Shown here: positions 11,799 to 23,537 of the stretch, one piece after another | How the letters are laid out: the number at the start of each line of letters is the position of its first letter | Position numbering within the stretch: the stretch's first letter is position 1 | Origin: Neopestalotiopsis rosae | Taxonomy: Eukaryota; Ascomycota; Sordariomycetes; Amphisphaeriales; Sporocadaceae | Reading direction: 5' to 3' | Length of the DNA: 64,000 bases | NCBI GenBank assembly: GCA_023078685.1 | Contig: JALGAS010000008.1 | Span: forward strand, 2,914,001-2,978,000 | The notes under the pieces: generated by a model | Told to the model about the DNA's origin: nothing | Databases searched by the model: none | The model's input: only the letters and a program-made list of their open reading frames with translations | Translations under genes and position numbers: made by a program

Positions 11799-12148
11799 TC
11801 CTTTCAATATCTCGAGGGGGGCCAGGGATCGTCATCGGCAGCGGAGAAGGTCATGTGTATAAAGAATGAACTTCTCAGAGTCAACACAAAATAAAATACA
11901 ATTGCTAGCCCGGAGATATATGTGTATTCTAAAGCGCTTGAAACATCTATCCGTCAAATGGAAGAAAAAAATACGCCAGCCAGTTCCCATCGATAAGTTG
12001 TCATACAGGGAGTAATACATGGTTTGAGACATCAACTCTTTGCTTCGTATGATGCAGAGGGGAGGATAATTCCAGGGAGATGGTATAAGAGGAAAAAAAT
12101 ATATCCAAATATGCGCAAGACCGATCCCGAGAACCAAGAAATGAAATT
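11799..12148. other. Intergenic region, convergent 3' ends
   Basis: This short region lies between the P450 stop and the stop of the bZIP-type gene. It is AT-rich with no gene. Confidence 0.5.
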
Positions 12149-13155
12149 CTACAACTCGTCATAGAATAGATCGCCGCCACCAGTCGCGCTGCCGTCGTCA
12201 TAACTGGTGAAGCTCTGGTAGCTGTAACTCGACGTCGTCACGGTGGGATAGGCATCATTGTTGTAGCCGCCGCCGCTCGAGTACTGCCCATAAAAGTCAT
12301 CTCCCACGTCGTCTTGGGTGGGAGGGTAGTCGTAGTAAAAGTCACCGCCGTCATCACCACCACCTCCTCCCTGGCCGCCACTGCCACTGCCACCACTGGG
12401 TCCTCCCGCGGCGTCGCCGCCGCCGCTCCGTCTTTGGCTGTTGTGAGAGCCGCCGGAGCTGTGGCCGTGACCGCGCGACAGGACGTGCCGCATGCTGATG
12501 GAGCCCCAGGGCAGGCCCTCGCACTCCTCGCCTTCCTCGGCCAGCTCGTCCGAGACCGGCACTGTGTAGCTGCTGCCGGCGAGTTCCTGGTTGCGGGAGT
12601 CGCGTTCTGATTTCTCTTTTTGTTCTTTCGCCTTTTCGCCTGTTTAATGGGTAATGATCATGTCAGTCAAATTCTCTTGGTTACAAAATGTGTGCATGAG
12701 GCAGCAGACACGGGAAGAGGGAGTAGCTTACGGAATTTCCGCTGGGCCAAGCGGTTTTGAATGCGTCTTCGCTCCTCGGGCTCCGTGACGTCGGACCAGT
12801 CGTCGGATTTTGTGTGCTTTGATTTCGATTTCGAAGACGAGTGGTGTTTGGAACTCGAGCTCCTGCTTTTTGACGAAGTTGACGAAGAGGTCATTTTGGT
12901 CTGTGCTGGGTTCTTGTGGCTTCTTTTCCTTGCTCCTTTTTCTTCTCCTTCTTCCTCAGAGTTGCGCTCGAGGGTTGCTTGGGACCGCTTTGAGGCTGCC
13001 CGTGTCTGGTGGAATGATTCCTCAACGGCCTTTTCCTTTCCCTTGGAACTTGTAGATGAACCCTCTGGTCTTTCAGCTTCTTCTGCTGGTTCGGCTCTGC
13101 GAACAGTTTCTTGTGATGATGTCTCTTCGGAGAAGCTCCTTGGAGACAGACTCAT
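12149..13155 (-). CDS. bZIP basic-region protein with no visible leucine zipper
   Basis: Two exons, 13155..12732 and 12639..12149, are joined in phase 1 by a 92-bp intron (GTAAGC donor, AACAG acceptor), giving 304 residues. Residues 1-125 are Ser/Lys/Glu-rich and low in complexity. The DNA-contact signature NRLAQRKFREK starts at residue 134 and is split by the intron after the Phe codon. After it comes KAKEQKEKSERDSRNQ, then GSSYTVPVSDEL and a Gly/Ser/Tyr-rich tail (GGGGDDGGDFYYDY). No heptad of leucines follows the basic region. It is probably a nuclear regulator, but how it would dimerise is unclear. The downstream GLPWGSIS stretch looks conserved rather than low complexity. Confidence 0.8.
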
Positions 13156-16100
13156 GAACTTTCATACACGAGTCTCAAAACCCGAGAGTGTTTTCCCAGC
13201 CAAGGCAGATGTATATGGAAGTCTGCAATATGGCTTGATGAAAAGATGGCTACTGTGCTCAAAGAAGTAGTTTTGCGTATAGTACAATGAAGCAAAAAGA
13301 AGCAAGCTCTGTCAAGTTAGACTTGATGTGAAGAGATAGTACAATGCAGTAGACAAATGATAGAAGACTGGAGGTGAGGCAAGTGCTCAGAAATAGGCAG
13401 ACGAGTATGTCTGGACTATTTATACAGAATGACTCTAGGACTCGAGTACCCAGAGGTTTGGTGGTAGAAATGCATACTATGATGTAGGGCTTCTTGATAG
13501 GTACTGTAGTATAGTCGAGGGTAGTAACACAGATACCAACCAGTTGACTACAGACTACGGAACCCCCATAACAAGAAAAGAAGCGGATGCGTGAGACAAA
13601 ATAAGACTCATATTGAAGCAGAGGAATTGAAAAAGACAATACGAAATGAGAGTGTATCCCCGGGGGGCTACCACTAATTCTGCCTGCCATGCCGCGTGGA
13701 CTACCTACTCTCGCACACTCTGATCTTTTTGATAGATATTCCTCGCAGACTGTATTGTAGACAGATAGTACGTAGTGTGTGTAAGTGACGCTTAGGCCTA
13801 GTGTTCTGCCTGGCTCTGAGCTATCTTGGGTTAAGCTCCCCAAGGCATCCATCCTGCAAGAGACCAGGCCCCAACCGTCCACGAGGGACCAGTTCTGCGA
13901 CGAAAATGTTCGGGATGCCTTGGCGAATGGAACTTTTGACGATCCCTGTCCATTACCTGGAAATGAGAATGAGAATGACTGACGGTTATTTGTCTGTTTC
14001 CTGAATATGCATCCGGGTTGCTAAAGAAAGCAGCGGCCAATGTGGAGGAGCAACATGGAAGTGCGAGGTGTAAGTGCGTTGCTACATTGGGTATATCCAT
14101 TCCGGCTGACTGACTCCAACAAAAACCCCCCGAGCCTCCAAAAAAGAATGCGGCTGGGTGCTTGTTCCAGGCTACTGGGTACAGGTCCAGCGGCCGTTTA
14201 CAGGTATCCACCCGCCCTGGACGGGAACGATCCGGAAGCTCGCCCAAGATGATCGACAGGCTTCCAGGGCGGGTCATCGATAGCTTCTTCAGCACCTAAA
14301 CTAACAACATCACCCATGGATGTCACGAACAATCAACCCTAAGCTGCTGTAATTTGGTAATTATTGTGATTCTTATTATTAGCCATCCCAATTGATATCT
14401 ACATACAACTACAAGCGTTTTCTTATCGATTCCCTTGGTATAATTGCAGGTAGTTTTATGAATTGAGCAACTTGCTCTGCAGTAGTAAGCTTCAAGCAAA
14501 TATTAAACGCGGTGCTAACTCACTATAGCAACTTCAAGGCCAGATGACCACTTCCAAATTCGTAGCGACGGCAATGATTCGGGTCCCTCTGCGTTCAGCC
14601 CTGCCACTGTGCCACTGTGCCACTATTCCCAGGGGAAAGAGAAAAGGGGATACTGCTCATACAATAAAGTGCCGCAATGCAAGTCAGCGAGCAAGGTGAG
14701 CTCTTTTCTAATGGCCCCCTAAACCTAAAAGGTTAGCTCACCTTACTGCCCTGGGGGTCGCGCAGGAACTTTTATTTAGGATTAATTGGTGCCTGGGGCC
14801 TCTGGTTCGCTAGAGGAGGACTCATCACGGCCTCACATGACCCGCCTATGAATCACATTCCAGAATCCAGAAAGTCAAAAACTTGGATATCGCTGTCTCC
14901 CTACTTCTGCCGAAAAGGAAGGAGCGCGGGAACCATAGAAAGTGTTTGTTTTGTTTTGCTTCTCGTGACGAGCCTCCCGGAACCAGATCCGATCAGTGAG
15001 CGATATAGTTTATTGTTCCATGGATATTATTTCAACTGTAATTCCCGGGGGGCTCCATCATGATCAATGACGTTCCTCCAATTATTACGCTGATGCCATC
15101 CCGCTCACGAGCGTTTCCCGGGCTGCTTGGCCGTAAGCCGCAAAAGGGTCGCCGGTTTCCCTTTACCTTCCACTTGACCTTTTCTTTTCCCTCATTCTCG
15201 CACTTCATTTCTCTGCCTTCAACTTCTCCTTTTGCGCCGCTGGCACAGCCCCGGGGAGAAAACAGTTGTGCTGTTGCAACTACACGCACTTCCATCGCCA
15301 CCTACCTCACATACTCTTCAATAGGATGACTAATTACCTGCCTGGTAAAAGAGTCGAGGCCGCTTCACCCAACCCACGTCCCTATATGATGTCGTGTAAC
15401 ACACCACTTGGGCCTTGGTGCGCGCCGCATCTCTGGTCGCTGAGGCTCGAACTTTTTGCATTGCCATCAACGTTCGCCTATAGCATTTCCAGAATGATGC
15501 ATGAAGCATGACCCAAGTCCTCCAATGATACTGGAGCTACGTGTATGAGCAGCAAGTAGTCTGCGATTTCGCAAGTATCATTCACCATTCTCTCTGAGAT
15601 TTTGTGGCGATGCAGTCATGGTCTCTCGGAGACTAATGGAATTATTGACGAGTACCACAGCAGGCAATCACTTTTTCCATCATTTGCTGTAACGTCACCT
15701 CTGGGCTAAGACGTGTGCAACTTTCTCGACATCTGTGCAATGCGGCTGAGATAACTTGCAAAGATGCAAGCCAGCTTTTGTTTTCGGCGTGACTCTATCA
15801 CGCCCGACCATGACTACCGAGCGAGAACCAGGGGAGACTCAGATTGGCCGGCAACCGATCTAGAAGTCGGTCTGGCCGTCCTAGTCAGGTCTTGTATAAT
15901 CTCAAAACGGCAGAATATATCGAGACCCGATTCTGATACAGTTCTCCGAGCAAACATGACCATTGTAGCATCCAAGTGGCGATCAATAGTCGATAGGATG
16001 CGAAGCTCTCAGCATCTATTTGGATTCCTCCGACTGGCAGTCAAATATCAACTTAACGAAATCATCTCGCATTCCAAAGGTAGAAATAACAAGGAACCCT

Positions 16101-17345
16101 GAGAACTATTGGCCAAAGTCACAAGTCCAATCATGTCAAAGTGTAGGTGTATATGTGCATGGGAGGCAAGAATGGAATAGTGTCAGATGGCAGACCGACT
16201 ACTTTACTGTTTTCGGGTCATTTTTTGCGAATCTACAATCTGCAAGATATCAATCATGCCCCTTCAGCCCTATAGGGAAATCAATGGCTTGATAGGCTCT
16301 TGTATTTCTTACCGCGCGTCAAGATGTCGTAGATCCTGGAAATATGGCTGCCTTATGCCAAGATCCAGTTCTGCTAGTTGCCAACATGATCTTACATTGA
16401 ACAAATGACAAAAAAAGAAGGGGGCCTATAAGCATACTCAGGAACCTTGCCTAAGCGAAGGTCTCTCAGCTGTGCTGAAGTAAGCACAAGATGGCTTGCA
16501 TTGGTCTTGTTTTCATTTCTCGGGCCGCCAAATGTTTTATAGCACAAAGTCATGGACGCTTGCAGTTCGCACTCCATGACTGGACAAACTTGAGTTGCTC
16601 ACAACCCCCCAGATTTTGTCCAAGAAAGAGGGTGGACTGCGCCAACATTCACCTGATACAACCACTAGATCAAGAAAAAAAAAATTACTCAGATCCGAAC
16701 TCCGGATTCTTTTCTCTATCTGTTCTTTACAACAAGGAAAAACGTGACTCACTCACTATACCATCCCTAGACTCTCTCCTGAAACTCCGTCATACTTTAT
16801 CCGTCAAGCCAAACGGCGACCGGGAGCCTGCCCCGACATTGGTGAATTGGTGACATACCGTAGCTCACCCCCCACGCGACCCCAAGAAAGCTTGGCCGAG
16901 TGGCCACAAAACCCGGCATTATGGTAGAAGCAGGGGGAAAGCAAAAAAACGGGGATCTTTTGAACCCCGAAAACTACTTATAGACCTAGAACATTCTCCT
17001 CCCATTCTCGGGTACGGCATCCAGACATGGAACTACCCGCAAAGGGCTTCTCCGTTGTGTAGACATTCGAGGGACACGTACAGTCGGCCACCATGATGAG
17101 AAAGGTTGGCATGTTGCCTGGATGAGTTGAGACGCATCGAAAACCATACTGTGACGCTGACAGGTATACGTCAGCGCGACAGGGACCTCAGGGTCCCGTA
17201 TATGGCAATGAAAACGCGGCCGATGAATGGCAGGTATCTTCATAGTGGCACAAAGCAGAAGATCCAGTCAACAGGAAAACTTAGAGACCGGCTCGAGACC
17301 GTGTGCATTGCAAATATTCTATTTTATTATCATAATGACATCTTT
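13156..17345. other. Gene-poor region of 4.2 kb
   Basis: Only chance frames are visible, including a 207-codon minus-strand frame at 13259-13882 that lacks an ATG at its start. A GC-rich patch at 14611-14632 repeats GCCACTGT. A TGGCCGAGTGG at about 16893 resembles a tRNA A box but has no matching B box. I see no transposon ends. Confidence 0.45.
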
Positions 17346-20057
17346 TCACATGACGCTGCATTCCAAACCATACATGGCCCTTTCGACATCACGCTTGATC
17401 TGATACCAGTCGGCTCGGCGCTGTGCATACTCGTAAACCTCTTCGGCTCTAAAGATGCCGCCAAATTTGTCTCCATCGGCAATGACAGTGGCCATCTCCT
17501 TGGCGTGCTTGCCATCAATCAAATAGATCTGGCTCAGCTCTCGCAAAGCCTTGAAATATGCCAGCAGATCTGGGTTCTTGAGAGTGCGGATGTACTCAAA
17601 GTACAGATTCATGTCGGCAATCAGCTTGATTGCTCCTTCTGTACTGATGCGCTGTCTTTTCAAATGTTTACAAATGGCAGTGAATAGTCGGAGACCAACC
17701 TCGCCGTTGAATACATCAAGCATGGTCTTTTCGGTGCTACCGACGAGCATGTTTGTATGTGATGAGACGAGCTCCTTGATTCGTTGTGCCGTTTGTGTAG
17801 GCCCAATATCGAAATCTTGTGATGCGGCGCCCTTTTCATCGGAGGAGGCTTGCGGGTTATAGTCTGTGGGTGCCTGTGTGGTGGCACAAAGGTATTCAAC
17901 TTCGTCCATCAATACATCAATTCCCTTATTCAAGCCTGCTGCGACACTCTCGTCCAGCATTTGTTCAAACTTCTTCTTGGCAAGACCTGCCGGGTCGAGG
18001 AAGTCATTGCGGTCCGCAATCTTTGGTGCTGCGAGTTGCTGTTCGTAAAACATATCGATCATTTGTGAGATCAAGTCGCCCACGTTGACAAGCTCGATAA
18101 AAGTGACGAGGGGGGCCACGCCAGCCTGGCTGTGGTCGCTGACCTCGCGAGGATTGTAGAGTGATAAATGATCGACGGCCTTAATAAAACCGTACTTGAC
18201 GTGAGTCTGACCCAAAGTCTTTAGCAGGGCTACAAAAATGGCTTCGCACTGCTCTTTTGCTTCACCACCAGCCTGCCCACCCAGCGATACAAACATTGCT
18301 GCGCGGCCAAGGCTGATTTTTGCCGCTTGCACCAGGTCTAGCGCGACCTGGATGCTACATAATGACTTGATTCCCTCAAGTCGGTTCGCCATGAGAGCCG
18401 CCTTTGCCTTGAGCTCGTCGGTTGGCGCTTCAGGTGGCAGCGGAGTACTCTTGCGTTCCAGAGGGTTTCCAAGACCTGGCGTGCCAGGCCGCGAATCAGA
18501 CGGTGTGAGCGTACTACCATTAAACTGAAGACTGGCTCGGTTGGTAGCAGGTGTCGAGACGGGCTTGCTCGTGCCACCAAGAACCGTAACGGGCATCATG
18601 ACGACCTTTTTGAAGGAGCTGAGGAAATCATTCTTATCTGCCCTTCTGTTGAAATTACTCATATAGAAAGATTCCGCCGTCAAGTCTTGTTCTGACAGAC
18701 GCTGGTCCCAGTTTGCAACCTCGCGCTCCGCGTGCTGAGTAAAGTAGTCAAGCTCGTCCTGCAGATACAAGTCCAAATGCTGCTCGAAAACGTGCAAAGC
18801 CAAGTCCTTTGCGTGTCCTTCAAGCTCCTCGGGAGTGCCTGTTGGCGGTCGTAGCGATCGAGAAAATGCTAAGCATTGCTCGAACAAGCCAGAGACGGCT
18901 TTGAGATATGAAGCCTTGTTCTTTCTATGCAGCTCATCAAGTAAAGAGGTGACATAGTCGATGATCACTTCTTCGCGGAGCTTATCCATAAAGTACCAGA
19001 ATGACACTGACGGAACTGGGAATATTTGACTTATTATGGCTGATTGCTCATTGCACTTTGTTGCCAGTGTCTGGAAGAATTGGCGCGAAGGCTCGAGAGT
19101 GATCTCTTCGTCCGAACCTTGATTGATACAATCCATCGAGTCGGCTAATATGTCGCGGTCGCTCAAGAGTGGATGTTTTGAGACAAAGAGTTCCATGGCG
19201 GCAGAACCACCGTTGAGAAAGTGCAGCACATGGGCATACCTCTTCATGCGTCCCTCAACGTCCCAGAACTCATATCCTTGTTCAAACTCTCGTAGTACGG
19301 CACTTTCAAACATGCTGGTCATGGAAGCCAATTTCTCTTCTCGCTCGAGCCAACCCTGCGCCCAGTCGCTTTTGGCAAAGGTGAACAAGTTGTTCAACAT
19401 TTTGGCCTGCCGTTCGGGATCTCGAAAAGCCTGGAAGACCACAGGTTCGGTGTGGCTCTTTGCTTGTGCCAGATCGTAATAAAAGGGAGCCAGAGCACCG
19501 TACACTCTTCCATATTCCTGCCGTGCGCGTCCCCGTATGCTTTTTACTGTTTTCAATATGTCCAGCAGGGCGTCTGGATCTTCAAAAGGAGATTTGGGTT
19601 GCGAAGCATTTAAAGTCAAGGTTTCGAAGCCGTCGATGTTTGCTGCTGGTGGTTGTGGTGGTTTGGCGGCATCCTCTGCTGCTTTCCTCCGCCGCTCCTC
19701 CTCCTCTGTAGCGTCGAATATGGTTGTATCGACTGCCTGTGCTGCTGTCGGGCTTGGGCCACCGGGAGCTCCTCCGTTGACAGTCATGCGTCGTCTCTTC
19801 ATGGCTTCGTCGAACCTCTGCCTGGCCTCGACCTCGTTCCAGAGGCCCATGCTCTTTAGTCTGGGTACCCATCTCGTATCGTCGTAGACCATTTCACGCA
19901 TGCGTCTCGAGGTCCGCGCGAATCGTATCTGATCAGCCACGGGCAGATAGTCGAGGATCGTAGCCAGGATCTCGGCGGGTAACGCAGGCTTCGAGTCCAG
20001 CATGGTCGTCGCCTGCAGCGCGCTGAGGATGCTGCGGTTCGGCGCCCGGTTCGCCAT
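17346..20057 (-). CDS. RCY1: Recyclin-1-type F-box protein with Sec10-like body and CaaX end
   Basis: This is an intronless gene of 903 residues. An F-box lies at residues 26-66 (LPAEILATILDYLPVADQIRFARTSRRMREMV). The remainder is the long helical exocyst Sec10-like region typical of yeast Rcy1 and fission-yeast Pof6, which act in endosomal recycling and polarised secretion through an SCF-type adaptor. The C-terminus is CSVM, a CaaX prenylation box; yeast Rcy1 also carries one. I start at the ATG at 20057; the frame is open for 22 more codons to a GTG at 20123, which is less likely. A low-complexity linker lies around residues 115-150. The gene is divergent from the sugar-phosphate transporter gene, 1.2 kb apart. 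Confidence 0.92.
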   Translation of the reverse strand: MANRAPNRSILSALQATTMLDSKPALPAEILATILDYLPVADQIRFARTSRRMREMVYDDTRWVPRLKSMGLWNEVEARQRFDEAMKRRRMTVNGGAPGGPSPTAAQAVDTTIFDATEEEERRRKAAEDAAKPPQPPAANIDGFETLTLNASQPKSPFEDPDALLDILKTVKSIRGRARQEYGRVYGALAPFYYDLAQAKSHTEPVVFQAFRDPERQAKMLNNLFTFAKSDWAQGWLEREEKLASMTSMFESAVLREFEQGYEFWDVEGRMKRYAHVLHFLNGGSAAMELFVSKHPLLSDRDILADSMDCINQGSDEEITLEPSRQFFQTLATKCNEQSAIISQIFPVPSVSFWYFMDKLREEVIIDYVTSLLDELHRKNKASYLKAVSGLFEQCLAFSRSLRPPTGTPEELEGHAKDLALHVFEQHLDLYLQDELDYFTQHAEREVANWDQRLSEQDLTAESFYMSNFNRRADKNDFLSSFKKVVMMPVTVLGGTSKPVSTPATNRASLQFNGSTLTPSDSRPGTPGLGNPLERKSTPLPPEAPTDELKAKAALMANRLEGIKSLCSIQVALDLVQAAKISLGRAAMFVSLGGQAGGEAKEQCEAIFVALLKTLGQTHVKYGFIKAVDHLSLYNPREVSDHSQAGVAPLVTFIELVNVGDLISQMIDMFYEQQLAAPKIADRNDFLDPAGLAKKKFEQMLDESVAAGLNKGIDVLMDEVEYLCATTQAPTDYNPQASSDEKGAASQDFDIGPTQTAQRIKELVSSHTNMLVGSTEKTMLDVFNGEVGLRLFTAICKHLKRQRISTEGAIKLIADMNLYFEYIRTLKNPDLLAYFKALRELSQIYLIDGKHAKEMATVIADGDKFGGIFRAEEVYEYAQRRADWYQIKRDVERAMYGLECSVM

Positions 20058-21249
20058 GATGGGCGACTTTGGGTTGGGTGACTTTGCGGCTGGACGGATG
20101 AATTGCTTGTGAAGCCGGCTCACAGGACGGCGGTGGAAGTGAGGGAAACAATGGGTATGTCAAGGGCACTTGTCCTGCAACTCCGTGAGAGGTTCGGCGT
20201 CTAGCGGACCTTCAGGTGTATCGCCGCCATTTGTTGATTTGGAATGGTTAAGCTTATGTTGCCGCAGAGCCGCAAGTTGTCAGAGCTACGGGCATTGGGA
20301 TAGTGCTACGACATACTGGTAGGTCCGGGTCAAGTTCCCCCAGAACAAAGGGCCCACTCTAGTTTCAGGGGGTCGAGCTCTATTCTGTACACAGCGCGGG
20401 GATGCTATCTGAGCCCCGCAGCTGGCGGCAACTGATTACTAGTGAATGTCGTGGTCCGTCTTTTTATTAGTCCGCAGGTAGCTCGTATAGTAAATCAGCA
20501 CTTTCGCGTCCCATACAGCATCCATCATATCTTCTGGGAAAATAATTGTGACATTCACGGCTTGGTATCAATATGGATGAGTGGCTTTTGTTCAAATCAT
20601 ATTCACAAAGTAGTTTACCATGACTATAATCACTCAGAGCAAAGATATAATGTATATGAACATCTTCAATGAGATACAAAGAGGGGAGGTGCTCAAATAT
20701 AATCTCAATTTCCCAATGGCCAAGGAACCACAGCCACCGATAGTCTCGTAACCCGGAACGCACGGAGGAGACTCAATTGTACAAACACATGCATTCACAC
20801 CACAGGAATGTCTTGAATTGCGGTACCTGAAAGTGAGTGAGACCCATGAACAAATATTATCCCTCTCCTTTCTCGATTGGTCTCCATTCCAATCTCCCGG
20901 CACTTGGTCAGCGCTAGGTGGACTTTGGTGGACTTCTCGTGTTGCTAAATCATACCTATGCATGTCTTTCAGGTCAGTCTACATGCGCATCGTGTCTCGG
21001 CAGAGCAGTCTCAGCTGTGGCTTTGTACATTCATACTGTTTGTAAAACAAATCTAGCAAAATCCCATTCTTGACATGTTTCCGAGGCTGATTAGCTCTCG
21101 TTCCTTGATAACCGCTGAATAGTGCTGCCTCTGCTGCTTTGCCCGTATACTCCTTCTCAAACTCAAGGACGTGACCGAATCTACTTTTTTAGTAATCTAT
21201 CTTTTGGCAACATCTCTGCTTAATAGTTACCCATCGTCGACGACAAACC
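20058..21249. other. Divergent promoter region
   Basis: This region is shared by recyclin-1 and the transporter gene. It contains short frames only, and I see no repeat. Confidence 0.45.
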
Positions 21250-22833
21250 ATGAAATCTTTACTACCAATTGCGACCACTGCCAGGAAGGAGGGACGATCT
21301 GGTCTTTCTCTACATTCTGGGTTTTATGTAGCGTGAGCATCATTCCTCTCTTCTCTTCAACGAGATGCACGTCATTGACATTTCCTCATACATAGATCAT
21401 GGATGTTCTTCTCCAATACAACTATATTGTTTAACAAGTGGCTGATTGACGACGCTGGATTTCGTGAGCCCCGAAAACCTTGCCATTATTTCTTGCACAT
21501 TGACTAACAATTAACTTGCAGGATTTCGTACGTACATGGTAGCTTATCTACTCTGCTATCATCCTGAAACCGAGCAAAGCTGACTTTTAGCATCTGAAGC
21601 GGTCACCCTGACCTTTGGACACATGGTCTTTGCCAGCCTGGCAACACAGGTCCTGGCCAGGACGACCGACTGGCTCGACGGACGGCACAAAGTACACATG
21701 TCCAAGTATTTCTATCTGCGCGCAGTCGTTCCGATAGGACTACTATATAGTGCCAGCATGGTCTGCAGCAACCTCGTTTATCTCTACTTGAACGTGGCCT
21801 TTATACAAATGTTAAAGGTAAAAATTTCCCCTATTGGAAGAGGTTTTGCAAAGAGGAGCATGGTTTGGAAAAAGAACAGGGAAATTTCTAACGCTCCAAA
21901 AAGGCCGCCGCCCCATTCACCACGTTGATAGTCTCCTGGCTATGGGGGCAGGAAAATCCATCACGCCAGACCGTTTACAAGATCCTCGTCATCGTCCTCG
22001 GCGTGCTCCTAGCGAGCGCCGGGGAAATTCGCTTTTCCACCCTGGGTTTCCTGTTCTCTCTCGGCGGGATCGTTTTTGAGTCTCTCCGAGTCGTCATGGT
22101 CAAGAGCCTAATCTCTGGCGGCTCTTCTGCTGGTGGTGGTGGTGGCGGTGGTGGTGGTGCCGCCGAGAATATGGACCCCTTGGTCTCGCTATATTACTAC
22201 GCACCGGTCTGCGCGCTTACGAACCTGCTGGTCGCCTTTGCTGTCGAGCGGCACGAGTTTCGCTGGTCTGCCGTCTCACAGGTGGGCTTTGGAGTCTTAT
22301 TCATGAATGCGCTTGTTGCATTCTTCTTGAATGTTGCGAGCGTCATGCTGGTTAGTATTGCCAAGTCCGCTCCTGGATTGACAGTTGAATGATTGACTTT
22401 GGAAAACTAGATTGGAAAAACTTCGGCGTTGGTTTTACATTTATGCGGCGTTCTCAAGAACATACTCCTGGTCATTGCCTCCGTGCTGATCTGGGGCACC
22501 ACTATTGCGCCACTTCAAGCCTTTGGATACAGTATAGCCCTAGTCGGGATGGTCTTCTATCAAGCAACGTGGACCGAGCTCAGAAACGGGTTTGAGGTCA
22601 TGGTGCAGTCATACCGGAATGCGCCCAAGTCGCAGAGTTTTGACAATGCCACGTCCAAGCTCCCAAGAAAATTTGTTCTCACTGCTGTAGTATCAGTCAC
22701 AGCCCTCCTCGCGATCATCAGCTGCATGTATCATGAAACAACGCACCTTTGGTCATGGATGTGGTTGGGTAGAGCTGCAAATTTGCACTTGGGGCGGCAG
22801 AGTTGGCTATCGTTATTGTGGTTCCAGAGATAA
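21250..22833 (+). CDS. Triose-phosphate / nucleotide-sugar transporter family (DMT) protein
   Basis: This is a Golgi- or ER-type drug/metabolite-superfamily carrier of about ten helices; the exact substrate is unknown. Six exons, 21250..21332, 21396..21463, 21522..21527, 21591..21817, 21904..22350 and 22411..22833, give 417 residues. Family landmarks are SWMFFSNTTILFNKWL, GFRFP, LTFGHMVFASLATQVLAR, MLKAAAPFTTLIVSWLWGQ, GEIRFSTLGFLFSLGGIVFESLRVVMV, then LVLHLCGVLKNILLVI and PLQAFGYSIALVGMVFY. The third exon is only 6 nt and supplies the Arg-Phe of the conserved FRFP. Skipping it keeps the frame but deletes these two residues. The loop after helix 6 holds a run of nine glycines. The start ATG is the first in frame before the conserved region. 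Confidence 0.88.
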
Positions 22834-23537
22834 TGGCATGCCCACATCGTCTTTTCTAGGCTGACTTGCAAGTTACTCGACAGGAACTGGACATAGATTG
22901 GACAGACGACGATATCAAAAATTTATGTGTTCCTTTGGCTCTGGAGCCTCGAACAATCTGAACATCATGACTACACTCTTGTGTCCCAATGGTAGGAAGA
23001 GAAGCTCAAAATATGCTTTGGCTTGCATAACATGCAATACTATTAAGTCATATATTGCTATCTTTCTAGGTTATAGTTGAAACAGACTGCTTTCACGAGC
23101 GTTGTGTCATAGTACATAGCTGTATGCTTTGCCGAAAGCACTTGCTACAGCTATCGAGACAGGCTTGAAAATGCTTGTAACTCAATGTTGATGACGCGCT
23201 AAATCACGGTAACTCAAGTATCATACATGATTAATCATGAATAATGCATGGTTAATCGTGAATAATGGACAATTGATATGTTATGTGCAATCTTCAAAAC
23301 ATCAATCTCAAATGATATCGATTCACTTGTGTAATGATCGGACCTTGACTATCAGTCTATCACATGACTAGAACTCGGTAGCAGCAAGTCATCATCTTTG
23401 AGTTGTCCGTTATGCGAATTTTCAGCCACTTGCCCCGAACAAACACCTCCAGCATCATCAGGTATTCTTGAATAATGTACTGCGTTTGCACCAGTTCGAA
23501 TCCCGGCAACTCTAACAATATCATAATCCATCGCCAG
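22834..23537. other. Intergenic region, convergent 3' ends
   Basis: AT-rich, with a 21-bp near-perfect tandem duplication at 23226-23267. No gene is visible. Confidence 0.5.
23226..23267. repeat. 21-bp tandem duplication, two copies
   Basis: Two adjacent 21-bp units (23226-23246 and 23247-23267) differ at two positions, both A/G changes. Each unit has a palindromic core; the first contains TGATTAATCA. Seen directly. Confidence 0.85.

Noticed and set aside
13259..13882. 207-codon minus-strand open frame
   Set aside because: It begins with GTG, has no domain, signal or family pattern, and lies in a region whose composition looks non-coding.
16885..16990. tRNA A-box-like TGGCCGAGTGG
   Set aside because: No B box at the right distance and no cloverleaf can be drawn.
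23475..23515. tRNA-like AGTTCGAATCCC
   Set aside because: The stem has mismatches, and no D-arm or acceptor stem is found upstream.
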